DNA of 64,000 nt from Roseobacter sp. MED193 (GCF_000152965.1 NZ_CH902583.1:222987-286986), one strand, 5' to 3'. Counted from the stretch's first letter, positions 28,556-39,884 are shown. Made by a program: numbers and translations. The notes: generated from the letters alone by a model not told the origin.

Positions 28556-29488
28556 ATGGCTTTGTTGAACTTCAAAAAACGCGACTCTGGCGCCGACCAG
28601 CCCGTCACCCCCGAGATGGAGGCCTTTCTGAAGGGGTATTCCATCGAAGTGATGCCGCGCACCGCGGCCAAGGTTGAGGACTTTCGTGCCCTGCTGCCCG
28701 CCGGAACCCGCGTCTACATCGCCCATATCGATGGCACGCCCATCGAGGACATGGTTGCGACGGCAAAACGCATTGCAGATGAGGGCTTTGATGTCATGCC
28801 GCATTTCCCGGCGCGCATCATCCAGGATGAGGCCACATTGGGCGATTGGATTGCCCGCTACCAGGGCGAAGCCGGGGTCAAACAGGCGCTGTTGCTGGCC
28901 GGTGGGGTTGCCGAGCCCAAAGGCGATTTCCACTCTTCGATGCAGCTGTTGGAAACCGGTCTGTTTGACAAGGCTGGCTTTACCAACCTGAACGTTGCCG
29001 GCCACCCGGAGCCCAACCTGGATATTGATCCCAAGGGCGGGCGTGCCAACACCTATGCTGCGCTGGACTGGAAACAGGAATTCTCCAAGCGCACAGACGC
29101 TGAAATGGCCTTGGCGACCCAATTCTGCTTTGAAGCGCAGCCCGTGATTGACTGGGTCAACGAGCTGAGCGAACGCGGCATGAACCTGCCTGTTCATATC
29201 GGCATCGCCGGGCCTGCCAAGCTTCAGACAATGATCAAATTCGCCATTGCTTGCGGCGTTGGCCCCTCGCTGAAAGTGCTGCAAAAGCGCGCCAAAGACG
29301 TGACCAAACTGCTGCTGCCGCATGAGCCAAATGAAATTCTGGCGGATCTCGCAGCCCACAAGGCCGCTAACCCGGATTTCAACATCACCAAAGTCCATTT
29401 TTTCCCACTTGGCGGTATCAAGACCAATGCCACCTGGGCCATCAACAACGGCGGCGCATCCGCGCAGCCCGTCAACCCCCAAGGATAA
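28556..29488 (+). CDS. Methylenetetrahydrofolate reductase-like protein
   Basis: A 310-residue TIM-barrel protein of the MetF superfamily: SIEVMPRTAAKVEDF at the N terminus, LLLAGGVAEPKGDFHSSMQL, FTNLNVAGHPEPN (the AGYPE-like folate/FAD segment) and CFEAQPVIDWVNELSERG. It should reduce 5,10-methylene-THF to 5-methyl-THF, supplying the methyltransferase encoded three bases downstream. It is more divergent from E. coli MetF than ordinary orthologues, notably at the start (VMPRTAAKV in place of the FEFFPPK motif). The start ATG 28556 follows GGGAGG; the earlier ATG (28520) would overlap the previous gene. Confidence 0.88.
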   Translation: MALLNFKKRDSGADQPVTPEMEAFLKGYSIEVMPRTAAKVEDFRALLPAGTRVYIAHIDGTPIEDMVATAKRIADEGFDVMPHFPARIIQDEATLGDWIARYQGEAGVKQALLLAGGVAEPKGDFHSSMQLLETGLFDKAGFTNLNVAGHPEPNLDIDPKGGRANTYAALDWKQEFSKRTDAEMALATQFCFEAQPVIDWVNELSERGMNLPVHIGIAGPAKLQTMIKFAIACGVGPSLKVLQKRAKDVTKLLLPHEPNEILADLAAHKAANPDFNITKVHFFPLGGIKTNATWAINNGGASAQPVNPQG

Positions 29489-29491
29489 ACA

Positions 29492-30550
29492 ATGACCCGT
29501 ACGGTTATAGAATCAAAAACAAAAACCGCTGTAATGGGCTTTGATGAGCCCTTCTGCGTCATCGGCGAGCGGATCAACCCCACCGGGCGCAAAAAATTGG
29601 CAGCGGAACTGGAAGCCGGCGATTTCTCCACTGTTGAAAAGGATGCGGTGGCGCAGGTTCTGGCGGGTGCTACTGTTCTCGATATCAATGCGGGTGTTGT
29701 TTACAATTCAAATCCTAACCCCAATGAGACCGAGCCGCCGCTGATGCGGAAGATCATTGAACTGGTTCAAGGGCTTGTGGACGTGCCTTTGTGTATCGAC
29801 TCCTCAGTGCCTGGTGCGCTGGAGGCCGGACTTGAGGTCTGTGAGGGCCGCCCGCTGCTGAACTCTGTCACCGGTGAAGAAGAACGCCTGGAAGAGATCC
29901 TGCCGCTGGTTAAGAAATACAACGTGCCGGTTGTGGCGATCTCCAACGACGACACCGGGATTTCCGAAGACCCTGATGTGCGTTTTGAAGTGGCCAAAAA
30001 GATCGTTCAGCGCGCCGCTGACTTTGGCATTCCTGCCCATGACATCGTGGTGGATCCGTTGGTGATGCCCGTGGGGGCCATGGGAACAGCTGGCCTGCAG
30101 GTTTTTGCCTTGGTGCGTCGTCTGCGTGAAGAGCTGGGCGTAAACACCACTTGTGGTGCGTCTAACATCTCTTTTGGTCTGCCCAACCGCCACGGTATCA
30201 ACAACGCCTTCCTGCCGATGGCCATGGGGGCTGGCATGACCTCTGCGATCATGAACCCGGTCGGTCTGCCTGTGACACAAAAGGCGCTGGCGGCTAAAAA
30301 GGAAGAAGTTGCAGCAGCCGGTATCATCTTGCCCGAGGGCATGGATGATGAAACCTTTGTGACAATGTTTGGACTTGGGTCGATGAAACCGCGTGCTGGA
30401 AAAGAAATGGAAGCCATCCGCGCTGCCAACTTCCTGACCAACAATGACCCCCACGGTGGTGAATGGATCAAGTTCAACAAAGCTCCCGCCAAAGAAGGTG
30501 AAGAGGGCCGCGGTCGCGGTGGGCGCGGTGGGCGTCGCCGTCGGGGCTAA
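29492..30550 (+). CDS. Methyltetrahydrofolate-corrinoid methyltransferase (split MetH component)
   Basis: A 352-residue pterin-binding TIM-barrel enzyme: CVIGERINPTGRKKL, VLDINAGVVYNSNPNPNETE, LCIDSSVPGALEAGLE, LLNSVTGEEERLE, and NTTCGASNISFGLPNR are the folate-site segments shared with the MetH pterin domain and AcsE. Only this domain is present; in Phaeobacter-type bacteria MetH functions are split among separate proteins and this is the methyl-THF-using piece, as I recall. The C terminus (~337-352) is an unusual Arg/Gly tail (GRGRGGRGGRRRRG). AAGGAT precedes the ATG, three bases after the MetF-like stop. Confidence 0.88.
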   Translation: MTRTVIESKTKTAVMGFDEPFCVIGERINPTGRKKLAAELEAGDFSTVEKDAVAQVLAGATVLDINAGVVYNSNPNPNETEPPLMRKIIELVQGLVDVPLCIDSSVPGALEAGLEVCEGRPLLNSVTGEEERLEEILPLVKKYNVPVVAISNDDTGISEDPDVRFEVAKKIVQRAADFGIPAHDIVVDPLVMPVGAMGTAGLQVFALVRRLREELGVNTTCGASNISFGLPNRHGINNAFLPMAMGAGMTSAIMNPVGLPVTQKALAAKKEEVAAAGIILPEGMDDETFVTMFGLGSMKPRAGKEMEAIRAANFLTNNDPHGGEWIKFNKAPAKEGEEGRGRGGRGGRRRRG

Positions 30551-30580
30551 GCAGCGCTGCGAGAGTTACAGAAATCTGAG

Positions 30581-30608
30581 AAAGACCGGCATTCGCCCGG
30601 TCTTTTTT
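30581..30608 (+). terminator. Rho-independent terminator of the one-carbon operon
   Basis: AAAGACCGG (30581-30589) and CCGGTCTTT form a 9-bp stem around CATTCGC, followed by a T run. Confidence 0.92.
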
Positions 30609-30695
30609 ACTTGGTTGAAAGCGTCGAAAACAGCAGGAATCCCACGCGGCCCTGAACTGCGTTGATTAGTATTAAGGTATTAGGCGGGAGTATAG

Positions 30696-30785
30696 TGGCG
30701 GAGAGACAGGGATTCGAACCCTGGGAACCCGTGAAGGCTCAACGGTTTTCGAGACCGCCCCGTTCGACCACTCCGGCACCTCTCC
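30696..30785 (-). tRNA. tRNA-Ser (CGA anticodon)
   Basis: Reverse-strand class II tRNA of 90 nt: acceptor GGAGAGG/TCTCTCC, anticodon loop CTCGAAA (anticodon CGA), a long variable arm, T arm CAGGG/CCCTG with TTCGAAT, discriminator G and encoded CCA. Confidence 0.96.
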
Positions 30786-30907
30786 GCGGGGGTCTGGTGG
30801 AGGAGCGTTTAAGGCTGAACGCCCCGTAGCGCAAGAGGGATTTTCAACTTCTTTTGAGAATGACATTTTTTCATTGTTTCGTCGGAGTTTTGGCCTAGAT
30901 TTCTAGT

Positions 30908-31759
30908 ATGATACAGTTTTCAAAACGCATTTCTCATCTGGCGGGGGCCATGTTTGCTCTTGGTTTTCTTGCGCTTCATATGATCACTCCGGCTGAGGCC
31001 GCGGATCGTGGCAAAGTGGCGGCCTTTCTGGAGGTCACTGGATTTGATGTGGCTCTGGATAGTATTGCGCTCTCTGCGGGGGACGCACCAGATATGCTCG
31101 GGCTCTCTGCCGGGGACTTTGGCGCCGAGTGGACACGCCTGTCTGAGGCGGTATTTGATCAGAAGAAGATGCGTGACCTGGCGCTGGATATCCTGACTGA
31201 GACGCTGGAAGAGGAGGCCTTGAGCCACGCAGCCGCCTTTTACGCCAGTGATCTGGGTCAGCGGCTGGTTCTGGCAGAAAATGCCGCTCATTTGGTTGAG
31301 GAAGGCGACACCAAGCAGATTGCCGGTGAACGGATCATTGCGGATCTGGTCAAATCCGGCAGCAAGCGTATTGCCCTATATCACCGGATGGGCAGGGCAA
31401 TTGATGCGGCCGGGTCTGGGCTTCGGTCCATTCAGCAGATTCAGTTTCGCTTTCTGATGGCCGCCAGCGCCGCAGGCATCATTGAACTACAGCTGGATGC
31501 TGAGGGGTTGCGTGCGTTACAACGCGATCAGGAAGCAGAGATGCGCATGGCGCTGAGGGCCGCCAATCTGGCGGGGTCAGCCTATACCTATCAAGACTTT
31601 AGTGAGGATGAGATCGAGGCCTATGTTGAGGCCTTGGAGGCACCCTTGATGCAACAGGTCTATGAACTGTTGAACGCAGTTCAATTCGAAATCACGGCCA
31701 ATCGGTTTGAAGCGCTCGCCTACCGGATGAAAGAACTGGGGCAGGGCGAAGACATCTAG
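30908..31759 (+). CDS. DUF2059-domain secreted protein
   Basis: A 283-residue exported protein with a signal peptide ending near ITPAEAAD (residue ~32). The DUF2059 region is seen twice in weak form: FDQKKMRDLALDILTETLEEEALSHAAAFYASDLGQRLVLAEN at ~85-127 (typical F...ELxxL..FYxSPxGQ pattern) and a second helical half. The function of DUF2059 is unknown; members are mostly periplasmic and helical. The upstream ribosome-binding site is poor, and an internal ATG at 30950 would shorten the signal peptide. Monocistronic between tRNA-Ser and the rplU leader. Confidence 0.85.
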   Translation: MIQFSKRISHLAGAMFALGFLALHMITPAEAADRGKVAAFLEVTGFDVALDSIALSAGDAPDMLGLSAGDFGAEWTRLSEAVFDQKKMRDLALDILTETLEEEALSHAAAFYASDLGQRLVLAENAAHLVEEGDTKQIAGERIIADLVKSGSKRIALYHRMGRAIDAAGSGLRSIQQIQFRFLMAASAAGIIELQLDAEGLRALQRDQEAEMRMALRAANLAGSAYTYQDFSEDEIEAYVEALEAPLMQQVYELLNAVQFEITANRFEALAYRMKELGQGEDI

Positions 31760-31854
31760 TCTCCGAACCGGGGGCTATCGTCGCTAATCCAGTCTCCAAA
31801 GCTCTGGGCTTTGCCTAAAAGGTCTCGTTAGATTGGCAGCATGATCATAGTGGG

Positions 31855-32033
31855 TTGACAGCGGGGGCTCGTTTCGGGCAAATGCGCCATCCCGGCTCGG
31901 ATTCTCTGTGCCGGGTTCATTTTGTAATACGGCCCCCAACCGGGGCGCGCTGTTCGAGGTGGTCAGATTTTGATATCTGACCGAAACGCCCATACGGGGA
32001 CCAAAGGACGCGGTTGATAAAGGAAACACGCAT
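31855..32033 (+). promoter_or_regulatory. Promoter and structured leader of rplU-rpmA
   Basis: TTGACA at 31855-31860 with a weak -10 (GCAAAT, 31878-31883, 17-bp spacing). Three stem-loops follow in order: CCCGGC/GCCGGG (31891-31915), GCCCC/GGGGC (31932-31946) and a perfect GGTCAGAT/ATCTGACC (31961-31982). Autogenous control of L21 through a leader hairpin is plausible but unproved here. Confidence 0.5.
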
Positions 32034-32597
32034 ATGTTTGCGGTCCTCAAGACTGGCGGCAAGCAGTACAAAGTTCAGGCGGGTGATATCCTCCGCATTG
32101 AAAAATTGGCTGCTGATGCTGGCGAAACAATCCAGTTCGACGAAATCCTGATGCTCGGTGGCGACGCCCCCGTGGTTGGTGCTCCTTTGGTAGATGGCGC
32201 TGCTGTTAAGGCAGAAGTGATCGATCAGATCAAAGGCGAAAAGCTTATTCACTTCGTGAAGCGTCGTCGTAAGCACTCTTCCAAGCGTACCAAGGGCCAC
32301 CGTCAGAAGCTGACCCTGATCAAGATCACTGAGATCCTTGCATCTGGTGCAACCAAAGCAGCTCCAAAAGCCGCCGCCAAAGCCGCCCCTAAGGCCGCTC
32401 CGGCAGCAGCGGCCGGTGCAGATGATCTCACTCAGTTGACCGGTGTTGGCCCTGCCGCCGCCAAAAAGCTGAATGACGCTGGTCTGACAAGCTTTGCCCA
32501 GATCGCAGCCTTGTCGGATGACGACATTGCTGGTATTGACGCGGTCAAAGTGAAACCCGAGTGGGTTGCACAGGCCAAAGATCTGGCTAAAGGCTAA
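32034..32597 (+). CDS. rplU: 50S ribosomal protein L21 with C-terminal HhH extension
   Basis: Residues 1-103 are ordinary L21 ([20 protein letters not shown] ... [19 protein letters not shown]), a 23S rRNA-binding protein of the large subunit. It continues through an Ala/Lys/Pro-rich linker (~104-128) into a 60-residue helix-hairpin-helix-like domain ([20 protein letters not shown] ... [16 protein letters not shown]). Bacterial L21 is normally ~103 residues, so 187 is long, though extended forms are common in Rhodobacterales. rpmA follows after 11 bp. Confidence 0.96.
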   Translation: MFAVLKTGGKQYKVQAGDILRIEKLAADAGETIQFDEILMLGGDAPVVGAPLVDGAAVKAEVIDQIKGEKLIHFVKRRRKHSSKRTKGHRQKLTLIKITEILASGATKAAPKAAAKAAPKAAPAAAAGADDLTQLTGVGPAAAKKLNDAGLTSFAQIAALSDDDIAGIDAVKVKPEWVAQAKDLAKG

Positions 32598-32608
32598 GGA
32601 GAGACAGA

Positions 32609-32878
32609 ATGGCACATAAAAAAGCTGGTGGTTCCTCCCGTAACGGCCGCGACTCAGCGGGTCGCCGCCTCGGCGTGAAACTCTATGGTGGCCAAGCGGC
32701 TATCTCGGGCAACATCATCATTCGTCAGCGCGGGACCAAATTTTGGCCGGGCGAGGGCGTAGGTCTGGGCAAAGATCACACGATCTATGCTGTGACTGAT
32801 GGTGCTGTCACCTTCCACAAGGGCCTCAAGGGCCGCACCTTTGTATCGGTTCTCCCAGTGGCGGAGGCCGCTGAGTAA
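32609..32878 (+). CDS. rpmA: 50S ribosomal protein L27
   Basis: An 89-residue L27 of usual length: [20 protein letters not shown] at the N terminus, which reaches the peptidyl transferase centre, then [19 protein letters not shown]. No N-terminal prepeptide as found in Firmicutes. Co-transcribed with rplU and followed by a strong terminator. Confidence 0.98.
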   Translation: MAHKKAGGSSRNGRDSAGRRLGVKLYGGQAAISGNIIIRQRGTKFWPGEGVGLGKDHTIYAVTDGAVTFHKGLKGRTFVSVLPVAEAAE

Positions 32879-32906
32879 ACCGAACCCACAAGGTTTTGAA
32901 CAATGA

Positions 32907-32935
32907 GGGGATCGGCAACAGCCGGTCCCCTTTTT
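32907..32935 (+). terminator. Terminator after rplU-rpmA
   Basis: GGGGATCGGC and GCCGGTCCCC form a 10-bp stem (one T-G pair) with loop AACA, followed by TTTTT. Confidence 0.93.
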
Positions 32936-33119
32936 CTATTTGGTGCAGATGCGCCTGGTATTTTTTCTGTATTGGCTTCTCTAACCAATGCTGGCCACCC
33001 TGTTGATGGGCTTTGGAGGTTGCACAGGCTTTTAGCCAAGCCCTGCAAGCGCCAGAGCATGGGATCTGCCTAGTGGAGGTGCCTTTGTTTTCGATTTCTT
33101 TGCGAAAAGGAGCAGAGAT

Positions 33120-33656
33120 ATGAGCTTGGATAATGTGAAGGATCAGCAGGTTATTGAGACCAGCCGGTTTGTACTGCGTCCGCTTCGGGATTCCGACAGC
33201 GGGTTGATTGCCCAGTTTATGGGGGATGAGCGGGTTGCTCGCATGATTCCGAGTATTCCACACCCGATGCCTCCTGGGGCGGTAGAGGCCTATGTCTCCC
33301 GCGCGACGGATGCGTCAGGGGATGAGGAGATCTGGGCCATTGATGGCGCTCAGGCTGGCAGTGCAGAGCTGAAGGGTATTATCAGCCTCAAACAGATGGA
33401 CCGGGATCAGTCTGAAGTAAGCCTATGGATCGCGCCGCTGTTTTGGAACACCGGCCTCGCCTCTGAGGCGCTGGAGGCCCTGGTAAGCGCGAACCCATTG
33501 GGCAATGCCACGATGTTTGCCTCGGTGTTTCAGGATAACCCGGCCTCGGCACGGGTGTTGACACACTGTGGTTTTGATTACCTAGGCGATGCTGAAAGCT
33601 TCTGCGTTAGCCGCAATGCAAATGTGCCGACCTGGACCTACAGCCGAAAACTGTGA
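33120..33656 (+). CDS. GNAT N-acetyltransferase (RimJ/RimL type)
   Basis: A 178-residue acetyltransferase_3 family protein. FVLRPLRDSDSGLIAQFMGD at the start, VSLWIAPLFWNTGLASEALEALV with the acetyl-CoA loop, and the NPASARVLTHCGFDYLG strand-helix signature near the C terminus. Substrate unknown. AAGGAG precedes the ATG. Position between rpmA and obgE is conserved in related bacteria. Confidence 0.9.
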   Translation: MSLDNVKDQQVIETSRFVLRPLRDSDSGLIAQFMGDERVARMIPSIPHPMPPGAVEAYVSRATDASGDEEIWAIDGAQAGSAELKGIISLKQMDRDQSEVSLWIAPLFWNTGLASEALEALVSANPLGNATMFASVFQDNPASARVLTHCGFDYLGDAESFCVSRNANVPTWTYSRKL

Positions 33657-33774
33657 TTGGCGCGGCCAGCGCTTTCAGGTAAGGCACATCTCAACCATGT
33701 GACGCGTCCCGGGAGGGGCGTGTTCACCCCATTCGTATTTCCGCGCAGCGTCCTTTTGGGGGCCGTGCAGCTAA

Positions 33775-35912
<2,138 letters not shown>

Positions 35913-36009
35913 TCCTACGACTTTGGGGTGGAACACCGGCTGTTGCTTCCGTTACCTTGGTTGCAACTTGCGGCACCAGCCTCGATCAGAAAAGGCTTAG
36001 ACGAGACCC

Positions 36010-37275
36010 ATGAAAGATATTGATAACATTCCCGCCCTGATGGCGGAGCTTGGCATGCGCGCAAAGCGGGCGGCCCAAATTCTGGCGACAGCCAGCGCTA
36101 AGCGCAAACACGCGGCCCTGATTGGTGCCGCTGAGGCGGTCTGGACCCGACGCGCGGAAATTATTGCTGCAAATGCCAAAGATCTGGAGTTTGGCACCTC
36201 CAAAGGTCTGTCGCCTGCAATGATGGACCGGCTGATGCTGGATGAGATCCGCATTCAGGGGATTGTTGACGGGCTGCGTGCGGTGGCAGAGCAGGCAGAT
36301 CCCGTAGGCGAAATCCTTGACCAATGGGAGCAGCCCTCTGGCCTTATGATCCAAAGGGTAAGAACGCCTCTGGGCGTGATCGGCGTCATCTACGAGAGCC
36401 GCCCAAATGTAACGGCGGATGCCGGGGCACTATGCCTGAAGTCTGGTAATGCGGTGATCCTGCGCGGTGGGTCTGAGAGTTTTCACTCCAGTCAGGTCAT
36501 CCATTCCTGCCTGACGGAGGGCCTGCGCGGCGCCAACCTGCCTGAGGATGCCGTACAGTTGGTGCCAACACGCGATCGGGCTGCGGTGCAGGAGTTGCTC
36601 ACCATGACCGACTATGTCGATGTCATTGTTCCACGCGGTGGCAAGGGGCTGGTGGGGCTGGTTCAACGGGAAGCACGGGTACCTGTCTTTGCCCATCTCG
36701 AGGGCATCGTGCACATCTACCTGGATAAGTCCGCTGACCCCAAAAAGGCGCTTGAGGTGGTGCTGAACGCAAAAACCCGCAGGACCGGCATCTGCGGGGC
36801 TGCTGAATGTCTGCTAATCCATCGCGATATCGTTGACACCATTGGCCGCGATGTGCTGACGGCCTTGGCAGCCGCCGGGGTAGAGATCCACGCTGCTGGT
36901 GGGCTGGTTGGCCCCGAAGAGATGACCGCTGCCAATGACGATGACTGGGGTAAAGAGTTCCTCGATAAGGTGATTGCCGCAAAGCCCGTTGCAGATATCG
37001 ACGATGCAATCGCTCATATTCGCAAATATCACTCGCAGCATACTGATTGCATTATCACCGAGGATGAAAGCGCTGTGGAGCAGTTCTTTGCTGAGTTAGA
37101 CAGTGCGATCTTGATGCATAACGCCTCAACCCAATTTGCCGATGGCGGCGAATTTGGCATGGGAGCAGAGATCGGCATTGCGACCGGGAAGATGCACGCC
37201 CGTGGACCAGTTGGCGCAGCGCAGTTGACAAGTTTCAAGTACTTGGTACGCGGCGACGGCACAGTCCGGGCGTAG
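36010..37275 (+). CDS. proA: Gamma-glutamyl phosphate reductase
   Basis: A 421-residue aldehyde-dehydrogenase-fold enzyme that reduces glutamyl 5-phosphate to the semialdehyde, the second step of proline synthesis. Segments include [35 protein letters not shown], the catalytic Cys in [19 protein letters not shown], and [20 protein letters not shown]. Encoded 97 bp after proB; ends before a bidirectional terminator. Confidence 0.97.
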   Translation: MKDIDNIPALMAELGMRAKRAAQILATASAKRKHAALIGAAEAVWTRRAEIIAANAKDLEFGTSKGLSPAMMDRLMLDEIRIQGIVDGLRAVAEQADPVGEILDQWEQPSGLMIQRVRTPLGVIGVIYESRPNVTADAGALCLKSGNAVILRGGSESFHSSQVIHSCLTEGLRGANLPEDAVQLVPTRDRAAVQELLTMTDYVDVIVPRGGKGLVGLVQREARVPVFAHLEGIVHIYLDKSADPKKALEVVLNAKTRRTGICGAAECLLIHRDIVDTIGRDVLTALAAAGVEIHAAGGLVGPEEMTAANDDDWGKEFLDKVIAAKPVADIDDAIAHIRKYHSQHTDCIITEDESAVEQFFAELDSAILMHNASTQFADGGEFGMGAEIGIATGKMHARGPVGAAQLTSFKYLVRGDGTVRA

Positions 37276-37300
37276 TGTGCTGGTGGGCAGAGATAGAAAG

Positions 37301-37334
37301 ACTAAAACCCCAATCCATGGACTGGGGTTTTAGT
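37301..37334. terminator. Bidirectional terminator between proA and chpT
   Basis: ACTAAAACCCCA and TGGGGTTTTAGT form a 12-bp perfect outer stem, with the self-complementary TCCATGGA inside. It separates convergent genes and supplies a U tract in both directions. Confidence 0.93.
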
Positions 37335-37373
37335 TCGACGGATGGACCGCCCAAGCATCTAGAAGCAGTTGGT

Positions 37374-37970
37374 CTAAAACCAGACGGTGACTTTTTCTTC
37401 GCTATGATCAAAGGACACCTGGCGCTCGGCTTCCTGCGCCGCAACGGCCAGCATGGCGAATTGCACCTGAGCCGGTGTTAGGGTCGCGCTTGTATCGCTT
37501 GTGTCGACATGACCCCACAGAGGGGCTTCGATGGAGATCTTGCGACCTTCTCCAACCACAGTCCATTTGCCATCGGTGCAGGATACCGAGATTAATCCGC
37601 CATAGGGCAGGGCCGTTTCCAGGCAGAGGGCGGCCAGAAACGCCATGCGAACCTCACTGCGACTACAGCCCTCAGCCAGGTTCCATTGGTATTTCAAACG
37701 CCCAGCCTTACCGATGTCATCCAGTACCGAGACGATCTCGGCCCGGCCCATCTGCTGATCACCGGCCGCACCAAAGGCAATACGGAAAAAACGGATACGG
37801 GCATTGGCGTTAAGTACGCTGTCGGAGATCAATTCAAGCTCAGGACCTGCCATCGCTCCGGACATCGCCAAGAGCTCCAATCCGTTGTTGATGGCGCCGA
37901 CCGGGCTGATCAAATCGTGACAAATTCTGGACCCTATCAAAGCGGCCAAATTGGCGGTATCTACGGCCAT
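37374..37970 (-). CDS. chpT: Histidine phosphotransferase ChpT
   Basis: A 198-residue ChpT family protein that passes phosphate from CckA to CtrA (and CpdR) in alphaproteobacteria. The phosphoacceptor helix is LIGSRICHDLISPVGAINNG with the His at residue 17; the rest resembles a degenerate HATPase domain without ATP-binding motifs. GGAGGA directly precedes the ATG at 37970, fixing the start inside a longer frame. In Rhodobacterales this relay controls motility, competence and gene transfer agents. Divergent from a DUF3553 gene across only 27 bp. Confidence 0.92.
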   Translation of the reverse strand: MAVDTANLAALIGSRICHDLISPVGAINNGLELLAMSGAMAGPELELISDSVLNANARIRFFRIAFGAAGDQQMGRAEIVSVLDDIGKAGRLKYQWNLAEGCSRSEVRMAFLAALCLETALPYGGLISVSCTDGKWTVVGEGRKISIEAPLWGHVDTSDTSATLTPAQVQFAMLAVAAQEAERQVSFDHSEEKVTVWF

Positions 37971-37997
37971 ATCATTCCTCCGAATTGGGCCCACCAC

Positions 37998-38180
37998 ATG
38001 ATCGACCTCAATGCTTTTCTCGCCCCCGGCATGCGCGTTAAACACCCGGATTATCCTGATTGGGGACCAGGTGAAGTCCAATCCAACGCAGGTGGCAAAA
38101 TTACTGTCAATTTCCCAGACCAGGGAAAACTGGTCTTCGACGGGGCGCGTGTCCCCTTGATTCTAGTGCATGAGGCTTAA
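37998..38180 (+). CDS. DUF3553-domain small protein
   Basis: A 60-residue protein (FLAPGMRVKHPDYPDWGPGE ... ITVNFPDQGKLVFDG) matching the DUF3553 fold, which resembles the small KOW/CarD-like beta-barrel found in UvrD/PcrA C termini and may bind RNA polymerase or nucleic acid. Function not known. Starts 27 bp from chpT on the opposite strand, so the promoter of each probably lies inside or immediately at the other. Confidence 0.85.
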   Translation: MIDLNAFLAPGMRVKHPDYPDWGPGEVQSNAGGKITVNFPDQGKLVFDGARVPLILVHEA

Positions 38181-38287
38181 CGGTTTATGAATGGTTAAGG
38201 AACCCCGGAGCATTTTACGAAAACCTTGCCTATTGTGCCCCCTGCGGTCTATCAGCGCCGCAAACGGAATTACGAAGGCTCAGGTAT

Positions 38288-39049
38288 ATGGCTGACAGCC
38301 CAACAGAATTCACAGTCTCCTTGGCCCGAGACGAAGCAGACCTACGGGACGCGCAGGCGCTTCGCTATCAGGTCTTTGTGGAGGAAATGGGGGCCGATGG
38401 TGCGCTGGTTGATCATCAGCAAGGTCTGGAGACAGACCGGTTTGATGCTTTCTGTGATCATATGATCATCCGAGAGACCGCCCAGGGGCGCGCTATTGGC
38501 ATCTACCGACTGATGCGCAGCGATCAGGCGCAACAGGCGGGCGGATTCTATTCTGAAGATGAATACGACCTGGGACCGCTGCTCTCCTCAAAGCGGCGAT
38601 TGTTGGAGTTGGGCCGGTCCTGCCTGCACCCGGATTTTCGCGGAGGCAAGGCCCTGTTCTACCTGTGGTCAGGCCTCAATGACTATGTGGCAGAGCATGA
38701 TATCGAAGTCCTGTTTGGCACCGCTAGTTTTGCAGGGACAGAGCTGCAGAGTCTCGCGGGGCCTTTGACGGTGCTCCATCAGGACTATCTTGCCCCTGAA
38801 GCTCTGCGCTGCCGATCGCGGCGCTATCAGGCCATGGATCTGGTGCCCCCCAGCGCCGTGGATCGTAAGCGCGCCATGGTCGAATGCCCTGCTTTGATTA
38901 AGGCCTATCTGCGCCTTGGCGGCACAGTTGGGGATGGGGCTTTTGTCGATCATGAGTTCAATACCACGGATGTGATGATGATCCTGGACACGGCGCGGAT
39001 GACAACACGACAAAAGCGCTTTTATAGCACGACAAAGGCGCGGGGCTAA
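38288..39049 (+). CDS. olsB: L-ornithine N-alpha-acyltransferase
   Basis: A 253-residue GNAT-fold acyltransferase of the OlsB type: RYQVFVEEMGA, DHMIIRE, IGIYRLMRSDQA, LLELGRSCLHPDFRGGKAL and LFGTASFAGTE are characteristic. It attaches a 3-hydroxyacyl chain from ACP to ornithine, giving lyso-ornithine lipid. Adjacent olsA completes ornithine-lipid synthesis; such phosphorus-free lipids replace phospholipids under phosphate limitation, and phoB is encoded later in this window. Confidence 0.93.
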   Translation: MADSPTEFTVSLARDEADLRDAQALRYQVFVEEMGADGALVDHQQGLETDRFDAFCDHMIIRETAQGRAIGIYRLMRSDQAQQAGGFYSEDEYDLGPLLSSKRRLLELGRSCLHPDFRGGKALFYLWSGLNDYVAEHDIEVLFGTASFAGTELQSLAGPLTVLHQDYLAPEALRCRSRRYQAMDLVPPSAVDRKRAMVECPALIKAYLRLGGTVGDGAFVDHEFNTTDVMMILDTARMTTRQKRFYSTTKARG

Positions 39050-39053
39050 CGGG

Positions 39054-39881
39054 ATGTCAGAGACCTGGAATGAGGGCGAGCCGCCCGAGCCGCTGCGGAT
39101 CAGCGCGCTTGGCTGGTTGTTAATCCTGCTGCGGGCCAGCCTTCTGGGCGCTGTGGTGTTTGGTGGGCTGCTGGTTTTGCTGTTGGTCCGTCTGGTCGAA
39201 CGGCCCTTTTGCGGGCTGCATCGGCCCGCGACACCCTTTATTACGCAGTTTGTCTGCCGCAATGCCTTCCGCATCCTGGGGATTGGGTTTCGTGCACATG
39301 GCCGCCTGATGCAGCACCGCGGTGCCGTGGTGGCAAATCATACCTCCTGGCTGGATATCTTTGCGCTGAATGCCAAGAAACGCATCTATTTTGTGTCCAA
39401 GGCCGAGGTGGCCGCGTGGCCTGGCATCGGCTGGCTGGCGCGCGCCACGGGGACCGTTTTCATCGAACGCAATCGCGCCCGCGCCAAAGAACAGACTGAA
39501 CTGTTCGAAGCGCGCCTAATGGCCGGACATAAGTTGCTATTCTTTCCCGAAGGCACCTCTACCGATGGGTTGCGGGTTTTACCCTTCAAAACAACGCTTT
39601 TTGCGGCCTTCTTTGGCGATCATCTAAGGGATATTTGCTGGATCCAGCCAGTGTCTGTGGTGTTTCATGCCCCCAAAGGAGCGGAAGAGCGGTTTTATGG
39701 ATGGTGGGGAGATATGGAGTTTGGTCCGCATCTGCTAAAAACCCTTGCCTCATTGCGCCAGGGGCAGGTGGAGCTGACCTATCACGCGCCGCTCAAGGTG
39801 AGTGATTTTCCCAGTCGTAAGGCCTTGGCGGCAGAATGTGAGCGACTGGTCCGGCTGGGCCATGTGGAGATGCGCAAATAA
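39054..39881 (+). CDS. olsA: 1-acyl-glycerol-3-phosphate / lyso-ornithine-lipid O-acyltransferase
   Basis: A 275-residue PlsC-family membrane acyltransferase. One N-terminal helix ([20 protein letters not shown]) anchors it; the catalytic HX4D motif is in [14 protein letters not shown], followed by [27 protein letters not shown] and [10 protein letters not shown]. With olsB four bases upstream it most likely acylates lyso-ornithine lipid. AGPAT activity on lysophosphatidate is also possible, as seen with some OlsA proteins. Confidence 0.93.
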   Translation: MSETWNEGEPPEPLRISALGWLLILLRASLLGAVVFGGLLVLLLVRLVERPFCGLHRPATPFITQFVCRNAFRILGIGFRAHGRLMQHRGAVVANHTSWLDIFALNAKKRIYFVSKAEVAAWPGIGWLARATGTVFIERNRARAKEQTELFEARLMAGHKLLFFPEGTSTDGLRVLPFKTTLFAAFFGDHLRDICWIQPVSVVFHAPKGAEERFYGWWGDMEFGPHLLKTLASLRQGQVELTYHAPLKVSDFPSRKALAAECERLVRLGHVEMRK

Positions 39882-39884
39882 CGC

